NCBI RefSeq assembly: GCF_030547185.1
Contig: NZ_JAUOQR010000001.1
Location: 124,001-188,000 of the forward strand
Source of the DNA: Neptuniibacter sp. 1_MG-2023
GTDB taxonomy: Bacteria > Pseudomonadota > Gammaproteobacteria > Pseudomonadales > Balneatricaceae
DNA: 64,000 bases
Direction: 5' to 3'
The translations under genes and the position numbers were made by a program. The notes beneath the pieces are model-generated. The model did no database searches. It was given only the letters and a program-made list of their open reading frames with translations, and was not told the origin of the DNA. The number at the start of each line of letters is the position of its first letter. Within the stretch, counting starts at the first letter, position 1. Below, in pieces: positions 35,860 to 46,915 of this stretch.

Positions 35860-38800
35860 GTGACAGATAAAACGCTTTATGAAACACTTTCCACAAGCCT
35901 AAAAAACCGCATCATGATTTTAGATGGTGGTATGGGCACGATGATCCAAGATTATAAATTGGAAGAGAAGGATTATCGTGGCGAGCGCTTTGCTGACTGG
36001 CAGGTAGATGTCAAAGGGAATAACGATCTTTTAGTGCTGACCCAGCCAGATATTATTAAAGCGATTCACCGTGAGTACCTACTTGCGGGGGCTGATATCA
36101 TTGAGACGAATACATTCAATGCCACTCAGATCGCAATGGCTGATTATGAGATGGAATCGATCAGCCGTGAAATAAATGTTGAAGCTGCTCGTTTAGCGCG
36201 TCTAGCCTGTGACGAAATACTTAAAGAAACACCTAATCGTCCTCGTTATGTAGCCGGTGTACTCGGCCCAACTAACCGTACTTGTTCAATTTCCCCAGAT
36301 GTAAATGATCCGGCTTTCCGTAATGTCAGCTTTGATGAGCTAGTTGATGCTTATACCGAATCCCTAGCAGGCCTCATCGAAGGCGGATCAGATATTATTC
36401 TGATTGAGACTATCTTTGATACCCTCAATGCTAAAGCTTGTATCTATGCAGTAGAAACCTATTTCGAAGAACATGATATACGCCTCCCCGTAATGATTTC
36501 GGGTACCATTACCGATGCATCAGGGCGCACACTATCGGGTCAAACAACCGAAGCGTTCTGGAACTCTGTTCGCCATGCAAAACCTATTTCTATAGGCCTC
36601 AATTGCGCATTGGGACCGAAAGAGCTTCGCCAATACGTGGAAGAACTTTCCCGCATATCTGACACCTTTGTCTCTGCTCACCCTAATGCAGGCCTACCTA
36701 ATGCTTTCGGTGCTTATGATGAAACACCGGAACAGATGGCTGAAGAGATTGGCGAATGGGCTCGCTCAGGCTTTCTAAATATTATTGGTGGCTGTTGCGG
36801 CACTACGCCAGCACACATTAAAGCCATTAGAGAAGCGGTCGAAGTTGAGGCGCCAAGAGTAATTCCTGAACTACCTATAGAGTGTCGTCTATCTGGTCTT
36901 GAGCCTATGAACATTGGCGCTGACACCTTGTTTGTAAACGTTGGTGAACGTACCAATGTAACCGGTTCAGCGATGTTTAAACGACTAATTAAAGAGCAAG
37001 ACTATGAAACAGCTTTAGATGTTGCTCGCCAACAAGTTGAAAACGGTGCTCAAATTATCGATATCAACATGGATGAAGGGATGCTTGATTCCCTTGCTGC
37101 CATGGATCGTTTCCTTAAACTGATAGCTTCTGAACCAGATATATCTTGCGTGCCGATTATGATCGACTCCTCAAAATGGGAGGTAATCGAAGCGGGCCTA
37201 AAATGCATACAAGGTAAAGGAATTGTAAACTCCATTAGCTTAAAAGAGGGCCATGATAACTTCGTCCACCAAGCACGAAAGCTACGTCGCTACGGTGCTG
37301 CCGTTGTAGTCATGGCGTTCGACGAAGATGGTCAAGCCGATACTTTTGAACGTAAAATAAATATCTGTGAACGCTCATACCGCGTATTAGTCGATGAAGT
37401 CGGCTTCCCGCCAGAAGATATAATCTTCGACCCAAATATTTTTGCGGTTGCGACCGGTATAGATGAACATAACAACTACGCTGTCGATTTTATTCAAGCG
37501 ACCGGCTGGATTAAAAAGAACCTGCCCCATGCAAAAGTATCGGGCGGCGTTTCCAATGTCTCTTTCTCTTTCCGTGGCAATAACCCTGTACGTGAAGCGA
37601 TCCACTGTGTATTTCTCTATCACGCCATTCAACAAGGGATGGATATGGGGATCGTTAACGCCGGTCAGCTGGCGATCTACGATGATCTACCTGAAGAACT
37701 TCGCCTTGCGGTTGAAGATGTTATTCAAAACAAACGGGATGATTCCACCGAGCGTTTGCTCGATATCGCAGAAAAATATCGTGGCGATGGCGTAGAGGTT
37801 GAAGAAAAAACCCAAGAGTGGCGCAATCTACCCGTCAATGAACGCTTAGCCCATGCATTAGTTAAAGGCATCACTGAATTTATCGAAGAAGATACAGAAG
37901 AAGCCCGCCTAAATCATGACCGTCCCTTACATGTTATTGAAGGTCCCCTCATGGATGGTATGAGTATCGTGGGTGACCTATTCGGTGCAGGTAAAATGTT
38001 TCTTCCGCAAGTTGTCAAATCAGCGCGCGTAATGAAGAAAGCCGTTGCTTATTTGATGCCGTTTATCGAAGAGGAAAAAACCGGCTCCAGTAAAACAAAT
38101 GGCAAGGTTGTACTCGCAACGGTTAAAGGTGATGTGCACGATATAGGCAAAAACATTGTCGGCGTCGTTCTACAATGTAATAACTATGAGATTATCGACT
38201 TAGGCGTAATGGTTTCCTCAGAAACAATTCTGCGTACAGCACGTGAAGAAAATGCCGACATTATCGGTCTTTCTGGACTGATCACCCCCTCCCTTGATGA
38301 GATGGTGCATGTTGCCAAAGAGATGGAACGCCAAGAATTCAACATTCCCCTTCTTATTGGCGGTGCTACAACCTCTAAAGCCCATACGGCGGTAAAAATT
38401 GATCGCGGGTATAAACGTGACCAAGTGGTGCATGTCACCAATGCTTCACGCGCAGTGAATGTTGTCTCTAATCTATTAAACGAGAAGAAAGCCGCCTACG
38501 TAAAAGAGATTCAAGAGGACTATGAAGCAGTACGCCAACGTCATGCCGCCCGTATGACAGACAAACGCCGCGTACCTCTTAACGCAGCACGCGCCAACAA
38601 GTTTCAGATTGATTGGGAGAGTTACACCCCACCGGTACCAATCAAACCAGGCATTACTGTTTTTGATGATATATCTTTAACGGAGATCGAACCTTATCTC
38701 GATTGGACACCCTTCTTCCACTCGTGGGAACTAGCGGGCCGCTATCCTCGCATTCTAAATGACGAAATCATTGGCGAAGAAGCTACAAAGCTTTTTGCCG

Positions 38801-39561
38801 ATGCCAAAGTTATGCTGAAGAAACTCATCGATGAGAAACTGCTAACGGCCAAAGCTGTCGTTGGCTTGTTTCCGGCAAATACAATTGGTGATGATGATAT
38901 TGAACTCTATACTGATGACAGCCGTTCTGAAGTACTTATGACTGTTCATAACCTGCGTCAACAAACAGAAAAAATCGCCGGTAAACCCCATATGTGCCTA
39001 TCCGACTTTGTCGCGCCAAAAGAAAGTGGCAAAGCCGACTATTTAGGTGCCTTTGCAGTTACCGCTGGCCATGGCTGTGATGAGCTGGTGGCTATATATG
39101 AAGCAGACCATGACGATTACAACTCCATTATGGTTAAAGCACTGGCAGACCGTTTTGCTGAAGCATTAGCCGAGATGATGCATGATAAAGTACGTAAAGA
39201 ACTTTGGGGCTACGCTGCGGATGAAAATCTTAGCAATGACGACCTAATTGCTGAAAAATATAAAGGGATCCGTCCTGCACCTGGCTACCCTGCCTGCCCA
39301 GAACATACTGAAAAAGGCTTACTATGGGAGCTATTAGAGGTTGAGAAAAACACAGGTATGACCATTACTGACTCTTACGCCATGTTGCCTACAGCGGCGG
39401 TCAGCGGTTTTTACTACAGCCACCCAGACTCCCAGTATTTCGGTGTAGCAAAAATCGGCGAAGACCAAGTGGAAAGCTATGCAAAACGTAAAGGTATGGA
39501 GATGAAAGAAGCTGAACGCTGGTTAGCTCCTAATCTGGGGTACGAACCAGAAGAGGGTTAA
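35860..39561 (+). CDS. metH: cobalamin-dependent methionine synthase
   Basis: MetH transfers a methyl group from methyltetrahydrofolate to homocysteine via cobalamin. All four modules are present in the 1233 residues. The homocysteine domain has its zinc Cys pair in [11 protein letters not shown]. The folate domain includes [11 protein letters not shown]. The B12 domain has the cobalt-ligand motif DVHDIGKN. The C-terminal activation domain ends with [15 protein letters not shown] for SAM. The start is GTG 35860, preceded by CAGG. It is a single-gene unit with a strong terminator; it shows that the host makes or imports B12. Confidence 0.97.
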   Translation: MTDKTLYETLSTSLKNRIMILDGGMGTMIQDYKLEEKDYRGERFADWQVDVKGNNDLLVLTQPDIIKAIHREYLLAGADIIETNTFNATQIAMADYEMESISREINVEAARLARLACDEILKETPNRPRYVAGVLGPTNRTCSISPDVNDPAFRNVSFDELVDAYTESLAGLIEGGSDIILIETIFDTLNAKACIYAVETYFEEHDIRLPVMISGTITDASGRTLSGQTTEAFWNSVRHAKPISIGLNCALGPKELRQYVEELSRISDTFVSAHPNAGLPNAFGAYDETPEQMAEEIGEWARSGFLNIIGGCCGTTPAHIKAIREAVEVEAPRVIPELPIECRLSGLEPMNIGADTLFVNVGERTNVTGSAMFKRLIKEQDYETALDVARQQVENGAQIIDINMDEGMLDSLAAMDRFLKLIASEPDISCVPIMIDSSKWEVIEAGLKCIQGKGIVNSISLKEGHDNFVHQARKLRRYGAAVVVMAFDEDGQADTFERKINICERSYRVLVDEVGFPPEDIIFDPNIFAVATGIDEHNNYAVDFIQATGWIKKNLPHAKVSGGVSNVSFSFRGNNPVREAIHCVFLYHAIQQGMDMGIVNAGQLAIYDDLPEELRLAVEDVIQNKRDDSTERLLDIAEKYRGDGVEVEEKTQEWRNLPVNERLAHALVKGITEFIEEDTEEARLNHDRPLHVIEGPLMDGMSIVGDLFGAGKMFLPQVVKSARVMKKAVAYLMPFIEEEKTGSSKTNGKVVLATVKGDVHDIGKNIVGVVLQCNNYEIIDLGVMVSSETILRTAREENADIIGLSGLITPSLDEMVHVAKEMERQEFNIPLLIGGATTSKAHTAVKIDRGYKRDQVVHVTNASRAVNVVSNLLNEKKAAYVKEIQEDYEAVRQRHAARMTDKRRVPLNAARANKFQIDWESYTPPVPIKPGITVFDDISLTEIEPYLDWTPFFHSWELAGRYPRILNDEIIGEEATKLFADAKVMLKKLIDEKLLTAKAVVGLFPANTIGDDDIELYTDDSRSEVLMTVHNLRQQTEKIAGKPHMCLSDFVAPKESGKADYLGAFAVTAGHGCDELVAIYEADHDDYNSIMVKALADRFAEALAEMMHDKVRKELWGYAADENLSNDDLIAEKYKGIRPAPGYPACPEHTEKGLLWELLEVEKNTGMTITDSYAMLPTAAVSGFYYSHPDSQYFGVAKIGEDQVESYAKRKGMEMKEAERWLAPNLGYEPEEG

Positions 39562-39573
39562 ACCATTACAGCT

Positions 39574-39608
39574 AAAAAAAGCCGAACCCTTTAAGGTTCG
39601 GCTTTTTT
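39574..39608 (+). terminator. intrinsic terminator of metH
   Basis: AAAAAAAGCCGAACC, loop CTTTAA, GGTTCGGCTTTTTT: a long perfect stem with A- and T-tracts. Confidence 0.9.
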
Positions 39609-39733
39609 ATATCTGACAACAATAAACTATTCTCATCGTTTACCCCACTGGGCATTGATCTAAATAATCACCGCTGACCTAAAGGTGATCAGATCAATGG
39701 GGTTTAATACAATAAAACACACCTAAAGCCCTA

Positions 39734-41029
39734 TTAGACAATCCTTGGCTTTATTTCTCTTTTAGCTATTTTTTGCAATGTAATCTCTGTTAGACCCGCC
39801 ACTAAAACAAAGCCAATAAGAATATACGCAATATGTCCTGAGTTTTGGCTGACATAGACAAACGCAAGAATCATCGCGATTAAACTCAACAGCGTAGCAA
39901 TAACTACTAAACTGAGTGATGCGCCGGTTTCAGCACGAATCTTTAGATGGCCTAGATGGGTCACTGTATGAACAAATAAAATTGAGATTGAGCCTATAGC
40001 CGCGATTTCAGATAGATCAAACAGCAGAGACAAAATAATAATTAAAATACCACTAATCACTAACCCTTCTCGGCTATGCCCTATAGGCTTACCAAATTCA
40101 GCCGGAAGTTCACCATCTTTCGCTAATTGATAGGTCACATTAGTCACCGCATATAAATTAGCATTGATTGATGATGCCGTAGCAATTAACGCCGTTATCG
40201 CCACTATCGTAAACCCTATCTCACCAAATATAGGTAAGGCGGCCTCCGCCAAGGCAAAATCTTTTGCCGCAATAATTTGATCTGTCGGCAAGTTGCCAAA
40301 AACAGCAAACGCAATCGCAACATACAACAGCATGACTAATAAGATAGCTGTCATCATAGCCTTTGGAAGCGTTTTAGAGGGATCGGGCATATCTTCAGCC
40401 GTATTGGTAATTACGCGAAAGCCTTCAAACGCAAAGAAGGTGATAGCAAGACTAAAAAATATATCTTTATTCGGGGGATAGTTATCAGGCGATAGCAAAC
40501 TCGGATCTAAATAAATAATGCCGGTAATAGATAGCGCAGCCAATACAATAAACTTGACTCCAACCGTAATCCTTTCCCATACCGCTACATCTTTAGCGCC
40601 TTTAAGATTAATTAAGACAAAAAGAACGATAATCCCAACCGTGAAGAATCCCCGCCATAGCTGCTCTGCCTCATTTGTAGGCAGAAACGTCACTGCATAG
40701 TTCCCAAAGGCTTTAGCAACGAGACTTAAGGAAACAATGGCCGAAAAATAGAGCATAACCCCCATTGTGCCGGTAAAAAAACCACTCCCGTAGGACTGGG
40801 ATAAGTATTCTATTATCCCCCCAGACGAGGGATAGCGCGCGCCTAACTTACCTAAGGAGTAACCACTAAATAACGCGATGACTCCCCCCATAATAAAAGA
40901 GAGATAAACAGCACTACCTGAAATAGCGCTTGCTTCACCCAGTAAGGCAAAAATACCGGCTCCAACCATTGCACCTATACCCATAGATACAGCAGACCAA
41001 AACCCAATTGGTTTTTTTGACGTGTGCAT
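39734..41029 (-). CDS. APC-family amino acid permease
   Basis: The 431 residues are highly hydrophobic with about 12 predicted membrane helices. They carry the APC N-terminal signature GFWSAVSMGIGAMVGAGIFA (TM1, substrate-binding GAG motif) and FFAFEGFRVITNTAEDMPDP in TM6 and the following loop. It sits in the inner membrane and imports or exchanges an amino acid; specificity is not inferable. It lies upstream of nothing obvious and 33 bp after sugE on the same strand, so it may share the sugE transcript. Confidence 0.88.
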   Translation of the reverse strand: MHTSKKPIGFWSAVSMGIGAMVGAGIFALLGEASAISGSAVYLSFIMGGVIALFSGYSLGKLGARYPSSGGIIEYLSQSYGSGFFTGTMGVMLYFSAIVSLSLVAKAFGNYAVTFLPTNEAEQLWRGFFTVGIIVLFVLINLKGAKDVAVWERITVGVKFIVLAALSITGIIYLDPSLLSPDNYPPNKDIFFSLAITFFAFEGFRVITNTAEDMPDPSKTLPKAMMTAILLVMLLYVAIAFAVFGNLPTDQIIAAKDFALAEAALPIFGEIGFTIVAITALIATASSINANLYAVTNVTYQLAKDGELPAEFGKPIGHSREGLVISGILIIILSLLFDLSEIAAIGSISILFVHTVTHLGHLKIRAETGASLSLVVIATLLSLIAMILAFVYVSQNSGHIAYILIGFVLVAGLTEITLQKIAKREIKPRIV

Positions 41030-41062
41030 ATAATTCCTTAAAACAACGAGCCCAACTCAGTG

Positions 41063-41380
41063 CTAAGAATGCGCTACCTTCAAACCAAGAATACCTAAGC
41101 AAATAAGGCCTAAGCTCACTAACTTAAGCATATTGACGGACTCATCAAACAGGATAATACCAAGTATTGCTGTACCTAGCGCACCAATACCTACCCATAC
41201 ACCATATGCAGTTCCAACGGGTAAGGCCTTCATTGCAAAGCTAAGTAACAATAAACTCGCGAACAATGCCAACACGGTTCCCAGCGATGGCCATAATTTG
41301 CTAAAACCTTCAGAATACTTCAGCCCAATTGCCCAACCAATCTCAAGCAACCCAGCTAGAACCAAAAAGAACCAATGCAT
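41063..41380 (-). CDS. sugE: SMR-family guanidinium exporter
   Basis: From ATG 41380 the product is 105 residues with four membrane helices. It starts MHWFFLVLAGLLEIGWAIGL, carrying the essential Glu13 of the small multidrug resistance family. Members of the SugE/Gdx branch export guanidinium in exchange for protons. An upstream in-frame start would translate through a two-hairpin RNA element of the guanidine-II riboswitch type, which both fixes the start and supports the substrate. GGGGG lies seven bases before the ATG. Confidence 0.92.
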   Translation of the reverse strand: MHWFFLVLAGLLEIGWAIGLKYSEGFSKLWPSLGTVLALFASLLLLSFAMKALPVGTAYGVWVGIGALGTAILGIILFDESVNMLKLVSLGLICLGILGLKVAHS

Positions 41381-41398
41381 ATAGCCCCCATAATTAAA

Positions 41399-41440
41399 GG
41401 TGCCGTCCCCAGACGCATCGAGAGGTGAGGTCGTCCTCAC
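41399..41440 (-). promoter_or_regulatory. guanidine-II (mini-ykkC) riboswitch upstream of sugE
   Basis: On the minus strand GTGAGG-ACGA-CCTCAC (41440-41425) is a perfect hairpin with an ACGA loop. It is followed after 14 bases by GGGG-ACGG-CACC (41410-41399), a weaker hairpin with an ACGG loop and one mismatch. Two short hairpins with ACGR loops just before a SugE-type gene are the defining features of mini-ykkC. Guanidine binding would expose the ribosome site (established for the class). Confidence 0.78.
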
Positions 41441-41658
41441 TTCATTGATAAATAGATAAAGTCACCAGCTTCCACTGGGTGATACTGAGTATTCTACACA
41501 TTAAATCTCCCTATTCAATTGAACCGGGTAGCGCTACTATCAGCTAAATATATAGCTATGCTCTGTATTAACACTTATTTCTAATTTTAAATCCTATTAA
41601 GGCTTCGTTCGTACTTGTCTGATATGCTTAGTGCAATTGCGACATAGGGAAAAGCATA

Positions 41659-42441
41659 ATGAAAAAATCATATCTCATCACTTCAATACTGGCCGCTTCA
41701 ATTACATCCGCAACTGCTTATGCTGGTTGGGCTGATATGCTCAAAGAAGCAGTTCAAGATGAAGAGGTACAACAGAAAGTTCTAGATACGGCAACGGGTA
41801 GTAACACAACAAGTAGCACATCGGGCCAAGCCACAGACCTAAGTACTGAAACCGTAATTAACGGCTTAAAAGAAGCACTTGAGGTCGGTAGCCGACGCGC
41901 TATAGAAGAGATCAGCCAGCCGGGTGGTTATCTGGATAATCAAGATATCCGTATACCTTTACCTGACGGCATTAATAAAGTTGCTTCACTACTTAAAAAA
42001 TACGGTCTAGAAAGCCAAGTAACTGAATTCGAAGAGAGTATGAACCGTGCCGCTGAAAAAGCAGCACCACAAGCAACTGAACTTATTGTTAGCGCTGTAA
42101 AAGAGATGAGTTTTGATGATGCTAAAAAGATCTACTCAGGCTCAGATGATGCTGCTACTCAGTACTTTAAAGAGAAAACTAGCGGTAAGCTAAGAGAGCT
42201 TTTTCAGCCAACTGTTGAGGAATCCCTTGGTCAAGTCGGCGCAACACGTTACTACAACGACTTAGCTAGTGAAGCGAAAGAGATTCCATTCGTTGGGGAT
42301 AAGGTAAATGTAGACTTAGATAACTATGTTACCGAAGAAGCCTTAAACGGTTTATTCACAATGTTGGCAGTAGAAGAGAAAAAGATTCGTGAGAATCCTG
42401 CAGCACGGACTACAGACCTATTAAAACAACTGTTTCAATAA
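41659..42441 (+). CDS. DUF4197 family secreted or periplasmic protein
   Basis: The 260 residues start with a signal peptide (about 1-22, KKSYLITSILAASITSATAYA). The rest has the DUF4197 pattern: GLKEALEVGSRRAIEEI, IRIPLPDGINKVASLLKKYG, DDAKKIYSGSDDAATQYFKE, RYYNDLASEAKEIPFVGD and ALNGLFTMLAVEEKKIRENP. No biochemical role is established for this family, which is common in Bacteroidetes and gammaproteobacteria. Monocistronic with a terminator. Confidence 0.88.
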   Translation: MKKSYLITSILAASITSATAYAGWADMLKEAVQDEEVQQKVLDTATGSNTTSSTSGQATDLSTETVINGLKEALEVGSRRAIEEISQPGGYLDNQDIRIPLPDGINKVASLLKKYGLESQVTEFEESMNRAAEKAAPQATELIVSAVKEMSFDDAKKIYSGSDDAATQYFKEKTSGKLRELFQPTVEESLGQVGATRYYNDLASEAKEIPFVGDKVNVDLDNYVTEEALNGLFTMLAVEEKKIRENPAARTTDLLKQLFQ

Positions 42442-42483
42442 TAGCGATACTTATTAAGTCTCCTCTATATAATTATCACTTAT

Positions 42484-42520
42484 AAAAAAAGCCGAGATGA
42501 ATATTCATCTCGGCTTTTTT
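42484..42520 (+). terminator. terminator after DUF4197 gene
   Basis: AAAGCCGAGATGAAT / ATTCATCTCGGCTTT, perfect stem with flanking A- and T-tracts. It can act on both convergent genes. Confidence 0.9.
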
Positions 42521-42572
42521 ATGTAGTTGTATCGTAGAAAACTAAATCGCAGAAACTAAACTCTAGAAAGCT

Positions 42573-42878
42573 TTACTCGTCTTCCACACGTGAAGCTTCA
42601 TAACGGGCCTGTGCTTCTTCATAGCGAGATTGCGCTGCTGCTTCAGCTTCATCACGCTCAACACGGCGCTCAGCTTTGCGTTTATTACGCTCAATCTGCT
42701 GTTCCATAAACTGCTTTAGCTCAGCTTCGCCCCAAGCCTTAGCCTCATCTTCAGTCGCAAAACCATCTTGACGTTTTGATACCACTATTCTACGGGCACT
42801 TGCCTGTCGCAAAACTTTTACAGACCAGGTTTCACCTTCTGCTACTACCTGATAGTCGTATTTCTTACCCTTGGCCAT
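42573..42878 (-). CDS. DUF3622 family small protein
   Basis: The 101-residue basic and acidic protein starts MAKGKKYDYQVVAEGETWSV and continues VVSKRQDGFATEDEAKAWGE, which matches my recollection of the DUF3622 family found in marine gammaproteobacteria. The second half is a long charged helix (KRKAERRVERDEAEAAAQSR), probably a coiled coil. The function is unknown; the beta-rich front resembles small nucleic-acid- or protein-binding folds but is not diagnostic. Confidence 0.7.
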   Translation of the reverse strand: MAKGKKYDYQVVAEGETWSVKVLRQASARRIVVSKRQDGFATEDEAKAWGEAELKQFMEQQIERNKRKAERRVERDEAEAAAQSRYEEAQARYEASRVEDE

Positions 42879-43108
42879 TCATTTTTCCTGAAGATATAGA
42901 TGATTCATAACAAGCGCTCCATTCTATCATGCTTCCCCTAAAGTTAAGATAGATTTATTTAGCTTATACAGCAGATGAAGCGCTTAGATATTGCCAAAAA
43001 GCTAGCTTAGACGTTTCTTAGCCTTTCCGCTGCTAGCCTGATTCAGCCTGAAAGTTTAGAATAGGCTCAATTAATATTTTGCTGATTATTTTTAAGTAAA
43101 GAGACGCT

Positions 43109-43528
43109 ATGAAATCGCCTGAAGTAGACACCCCTATCTCAACCGACTCAGAAACAAATCAAACCAAAAACGGCTTTTTAGCGCTTGTTTCAAAACTGTG
43201 CTTTGATGAAACACTGCCTATACGTTTTATGTATAAAACTGTACCTGAGCATCTTAATGATACTGGATGGCGTATGTTTACAGGCTATGAGACCGAAGAG
43301 TTTCTTGAAGATGAGCTATCAAACTTAGTACCTATTCCTGTTGTTAAAATGTGCAGTTTAGATCCATCACTGAATGATTTAGTCACTTTCAATGCAGGTA
43401 CTGTTTGGGAGCGAGCACCAGGTAATGAGAGCTGGGAACGAGTATACGATTATAAGATCCCGTCACCTAAAGTTGATGTAGAAATCACAAACGATATTGA
43501 TCGCTTTAACGTTGAACTTAATGATTAA
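43109..43528 (+). CDS. DUF2185 / Imm33-like protein
   Basis: The 139-residue acidic protein contains ALVSKLCFDETLPIRFMYKT and DTGWRMFTGYETEEFL, the pattern of DUF2185, a fold also classed among immunity proteins of polymorphic toxins (Imm33). The C-terminal extension WERAPGNESWERVYDYKIP is usual for the family. No toxin gene or secretion marker lies nearby, so an immunity role is not supported by context. Confidence 0.65.
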   Translation: MKSPEVDTPISTDSETNQTKNGFLALVSKLCFDETLPIRFMYKTVPEHLNDTGWRMFTGYETEEFLEDELSNLVPIPVVKMCSLDPSLNDLVTFNAGTVWERAPGNESWERVYDYKIPSPKVDVEITNDIDRFNVELND

Positions 43529-43639
43529 ATGCCAATTTTAGGCATTTCTTCCAATAGGATTTAGAGTCAAAAAACAGGAAATATTTTGACCCTAGATATA
43601 GCGCGAACATAGAAAATATTAATCTCACAGAAATAAAAA

Positions 43640-43665
43640 AGCCCGCTGCGGATACACAACGGGCT
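43640..43665 (-). terminator. terminator after chemoreceptor 2
   Basis: AGCCCG / CGGGCT hairpin followed on the minus strand by TTTTTTATTT, 20 bp after the chemoreceptor stop. Confidence 0.75.
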
Positions 43666-43685
43666 AATCTGATATCAATTAGCGT

Positions 43686-45689
43686 TTAACGCCGCGAAAA
43701 ACGCGATAGAGCACGTTCAAGATGCGAGGCAGATGATGACATCTCTTCCGCTAAGCTAGATGTATTTCTAGCGGCACCTTCAGAACTATCAGCCACCTCT
43801 GCAATCGCGGCCAGACTATTATGCAGATGGTTAACTAAACCACTCTGCTCTTCAGCAGCGGAGGCGATACCTGCATTCATTAAGTTCATGTCAGTTAATG
43901 CGTGATTTATTTCATGTAATACGTCGCTTGTACGCGTCATTTCGGAAACATTCTCGTTTACTGAATGGCTCGTACGCTCCATCATAGTCACTGCGCGTGT
44001 AGTACAATCTTGAAGTTTGCTTAAAGTTTCCCGAATTTCACCTGTGGACTCTTGCGTCCGCTGGGCTAAGGTTCGTACTTCATCCGCCACTACAGCAAAA
44101 CCGCGACCTTGATCTCCGGCACGTGCAGCCTCTATAGCTGCGTTTAATGCCAACAAGTTAGTTTGATCTGCTATAGCGCTAATAACACTAGAAACCGCAT
44201 GAATATTCTGCACATCTTGGTCTAGCTCACTAATCACTTCACTCGTACTACTTACCTCATTAGACAGCTGTGTGAATGACTGCGTTGTTTTTTGTACTAC
44301 TGCTAAGCCTTCTGCTGCTACCGCTTCTACACCTTGGGCAGTCGTGGACGCCATATTTGTGTTTTTTGCGATCTCCGCAGCACTCGCTGATAAATCTCCT
44401 ACGCCATCCGCAATTTGAGAGGTTTCCTCTTTTTGTCGGGCAACCCCATCACGGGTTTGAGACGCTTCGCTTACCAAACGTTTTGAGTTACCAGCAACCA
44501 GCTTTGTAGCCCTTTGCGCCTCTTCTACCAATGCTTCAAAGCCATCAGCAACTTTATTCATACCGGCTGATATAGCTCCCATTTCATCCTTACCCTGATA
44601 ATACAAACGCGCGGATAAATCCCCATTCGCCAGCTTTTCAGAGACACTTTTAAACTCATCCATGGTTTGAATAGTTGAACGATAAAAGCCAAGAAAAAGA
44701 TAAAATGCTAAAAATACAGTAACAATAATGACTGCTAAGATTAAATTACGACTAAAAATCTGCGTTTCTAAATACGCTTGTTCTTTCTCATATAAAGCAG
44801 GCAGCATCCCTTTATACAGACCCACAATTTTCTCTATAGCTGCCGTCCCTTCTGAAAATACTTTATTCGAATCAACCGTTAAATTATCGGGTTCTATAAC
44901 ATTCAAATGAACATAGCTAATATAATTCCGAATACCTTCTTCTGCTGCTTTAATATCCTCAGCCATAGATGATAATCCAGGCATATCTAATCCAATGCGC
45001 AAAGCAGGATATACCTCATCCAAATGACCAATAACATTATTTAGATAAATAAATGTATCTGGTGTGAAAGACCCTCTTGCTGCAACACCCGCCGCTTTGC
45101 CACGCAACTGGCCTGTTTCATCGATAATTAACGGTAAAAAAACCGCAACATTATCAATTAAATAAGTATTACTAGCGCTAGGGTCTAACTCTAAAGAAAA
45201 CTCACGCAACAAAATATGATTGAAATCTCGTACTTTGGCAGAGAATTCGTTATGCAATTCAAAGATCTCAGCAGGAGATTGACTGTTAATATTAGCGATC
45301 AGGTTCTGCCAATGTTTATCTAAGTCAGCAAGAACTTCTTGCGTCTTCGGACTTATACCTGTTGATCCGGCTTTTAGATTAGACAGCGCCGCATCAACTT
45401 TAGCGCGACGATCTAAAACTTTACTTTCTACTGCTGCATTACCATTTAAAAGTGCATTGGTCAGCCCACGATGTTGACCTATATTCACAACTAAAGGTTC
45501 GGTCAGCTGAATAATCTCGATGCCACGTAATTCTGATTGAGTTAAGTTAATACTGCGACTCAACTCCTGCCAATACAAAACAACCGTTAATATCAACGGA
45601 ATCAGAAAAAGGACACTAACAATAGTGAACTTTGCTGGGTATTTCATGCTACCCATCAGCTTTACTGCTGGTCTAATCCAAGATCCCAT
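43686..45689 (-). CDS. methyl-accepting chemotaxis protein
   Basis: The 667-residue receptor has a first membrane helix at about 20-40 ([17 protein letters not shown]) and a roughly 270-residue periplasmic helical sensor. The second helix is near 310-335 ([20 protein letters not shown]), followed by HAMP and a signalling domain with [20 protein letters not shown]. The periplasmic domain is all helical, of the nitrate/nitrite-sensing or four-helix type ([11 protein letters not shown]). The C-terminus lacks a CheR-tether pentapeptide. Ligand unknown. Monocistronic, adjacent to dusC. Confidence 0.92.
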   Translation of the reverse strand: MGSWIRPAVKLMGSMKYPAKFTIVSVLFLIPLILTVVLYWQELSRSINLTQSELRGIEIIQLTEPLVVNIGQHRGLTNALLNGNAAVESKVLDRRAKVDAALSNLKAGSTGISPKTQEVLADLDKHWQNLIANINSQSPAEIFELHNEFSAKVRDFNHILLREFSLELDPSASNTYLIDNVAVFLPLIIDETGQLRGKAAGVAARGSFTPDTFIYLNNVIGHLDEVYPALRIGLDMPGLSSMAEDIKAAEEGIRNYISYVHLNVIEPDNLTVDSNKVFSEGTAAIEKIVGLYKGMLPALYEKEQAYLETQIFSRNLILAVIIVTVFLAFYLFLGFYRSTIQTMDEFKSVSEKLANGDLSARLYYQGKDEMGAISAGMNKVADGFEALVEEAQRATKLVAGNSKRLVSEASQTRDGVARQKEETSQIADGVGDLSASAAEIAKNTNMASTTAQGVEAVAAEGLAVVQKTTQSFTQLSNEVSSTSEVISELDQDVQNIHAVSSVISAIADQTNLLALNAAIEAARAGDQGRGFAVVADEVRTLAQRTQESTGEIRETLSKLQDCTTRAVTMMERTSHSVNENVSEMTRTSDVLHEINHALTDMNLMNAGIASAAEEQSGLVNHLHNSLAAIAEVADSSEGAARNTSSLAEEMSSSASHLERALSRFSRR

Positions 45690-45718
45690 TTTTTACATCT
45701 CCACAATTTTTTGAGCGG

Positions 45719-46702
45719 TTATTCAAATAAACCATATAAGGCAAGCCTTAGCAAAGAAGGTTCCTTAATTTTTTTAATTTTTTCAAACAAAACTGCTGCT
45801 TCAGCATATTCTCTCTGCAAGTGATATAGCCATTGTTTCAAACGACCATGCACATATTTAGCCGCAATATCCTGCTCAACCCGATCTAGATATCTATCCA
45901 CAATCAGGAGTATTTCTTGCCAATCTAATGCTTTAACATTTTCATCCGCTTGATGATGCTTTATGACTTTTCCTAAGTCTGGTTTAGCGATCAACCCTCG
46001 TCCAATCATCACATCATCACAGCCACTAATACTTCTACATTGCTGATAATCCTGCCAATTCCAGACTTCACCATTAGCGGTTACTGGTATGCTAATCTCC
46101 TCCTTAATACGTCTTATCCATTCCCAGTGAGCAGGTGGACGATAACCCTCAAGCTTAGTCCGTGCATGCACAGTTAAGCCATCCGCTTTAGCCTCTTCAA
46201 TCGCCTGTGCATTTTCCATTGCTAAGGATTTATCTTTGTTCCCCAAACGCATTTTAGCCGTCACAGGGGTATCACTAGGGACCGCTATTCGAACAGCTTT
46301 AACAATGTCATAAATAAGTTCAGGGGTATCAAGTAAAACAGCCCCGCCTTTACTTTTATTAACTGTTTTAGCTGGGCAGCCAAAATTAAGATCTATACTA
46401 GGCGCCCCAAGCTTAGCCGCTTTACGTGCATTACCCGCTAAGACCGAAGGATCACTGCCAAGCAACTGCAAAGCCACAGGCGTCCCAGCGCTTGTTTTAC
46501 CGCCATTAAGCAGCTCAGGACACAAACGCCTAAAAACCTTTGCCGGCAACACGCGATCACTTACGCGGACAAATTCAGTAACACATTGATCAATGCCACC
46601 TATCTGAGTCAGCAGATCTCTCATTGTGTAATCAACAACGCCTTCCATCGGCGCAAGAATAATTTTCAAAATACAATTACAGGTAAGATCACTGGAAACC
46701 AC
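45719..46702 (-). CDS. dusC: tRNA-dihydrouridine(16) synthase DusC
   Basis: This flavoenzyme reduces uridine 16 in tRNA D-loops. The protein has the TIM-barrel Dus features: LAPMEGVVDYTMRDLL, DLNFGCPAKTVNKSKGGAVL with the catalytic Cys, VTAKMRLG, VHARTK and DVMIGRGLIAKPDLG. The PAKTVNKSKGGA segment and roughly 315-residue length point to DusC rather than DusA or DusB. The start is uncertain: GTG 46702 gives 327 residues, while TTG 46669 gives the N-terminus usual for the family. Neither has a clear ribosome site. Confidence 0.9.
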   Translation of the reverse strand: MVSSDLTCNCILKIILAPMEGVVDYTMRDLLTQIGGIDQCVTEFVRVSDRVLPAKVFRRLCPELLNGGKTSAGTPVALQLLGSDPSVLAGNARKAAKLGAPSIDLNFGCPAKTVNKSKGGAVLLDTPELIYDIVKAVRIAVPSDTPVTAKMRLGNKDKSLAMENAQAIEEAKADGLTVHARTKLEGYRPPAHWEWIRRIKEEISIPVTANGEVWNWQDYQQCRSISGCDDVMIGRGLIAKPDLGKVIKHHQADENVKALDWQEILLIVDRYLDRVEQDIAAKYVHGRLKQWLYHLQREYAEAAVLFEKIKKIKEPSLLRLALYGLFE

Positions 46703-46870
46703 TACATTATAGCTGCTATTAACAAAGGTACTTCAAAGTAAACAAGATAAGATGTTTTAAACTGTAGAATTTATTAGATTAGGCTAAAAAATAGGCGCCC
46801 AATCCACTTAAACGAATTATTGAGTAATCCATTCACTGTCAATTTAAAGAAAAAATACTTTCATATAACG

Positions 46871-46893
46871 AAAAACCCGCTCGTAGCGGGCTC
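46871..46893 (-). terminator. terminator of the metZ end of the cluster
   Basis: On the minus strand AGCCCGCTACGAGCGGGT followed by TTTT, 20 bp after the metZ stop. It closes the long leu-to-metZ cluster. Confidence 0.85.
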
Positions 46894-46915
46894 TTATGAT
46901 CGATATTACAACCGG

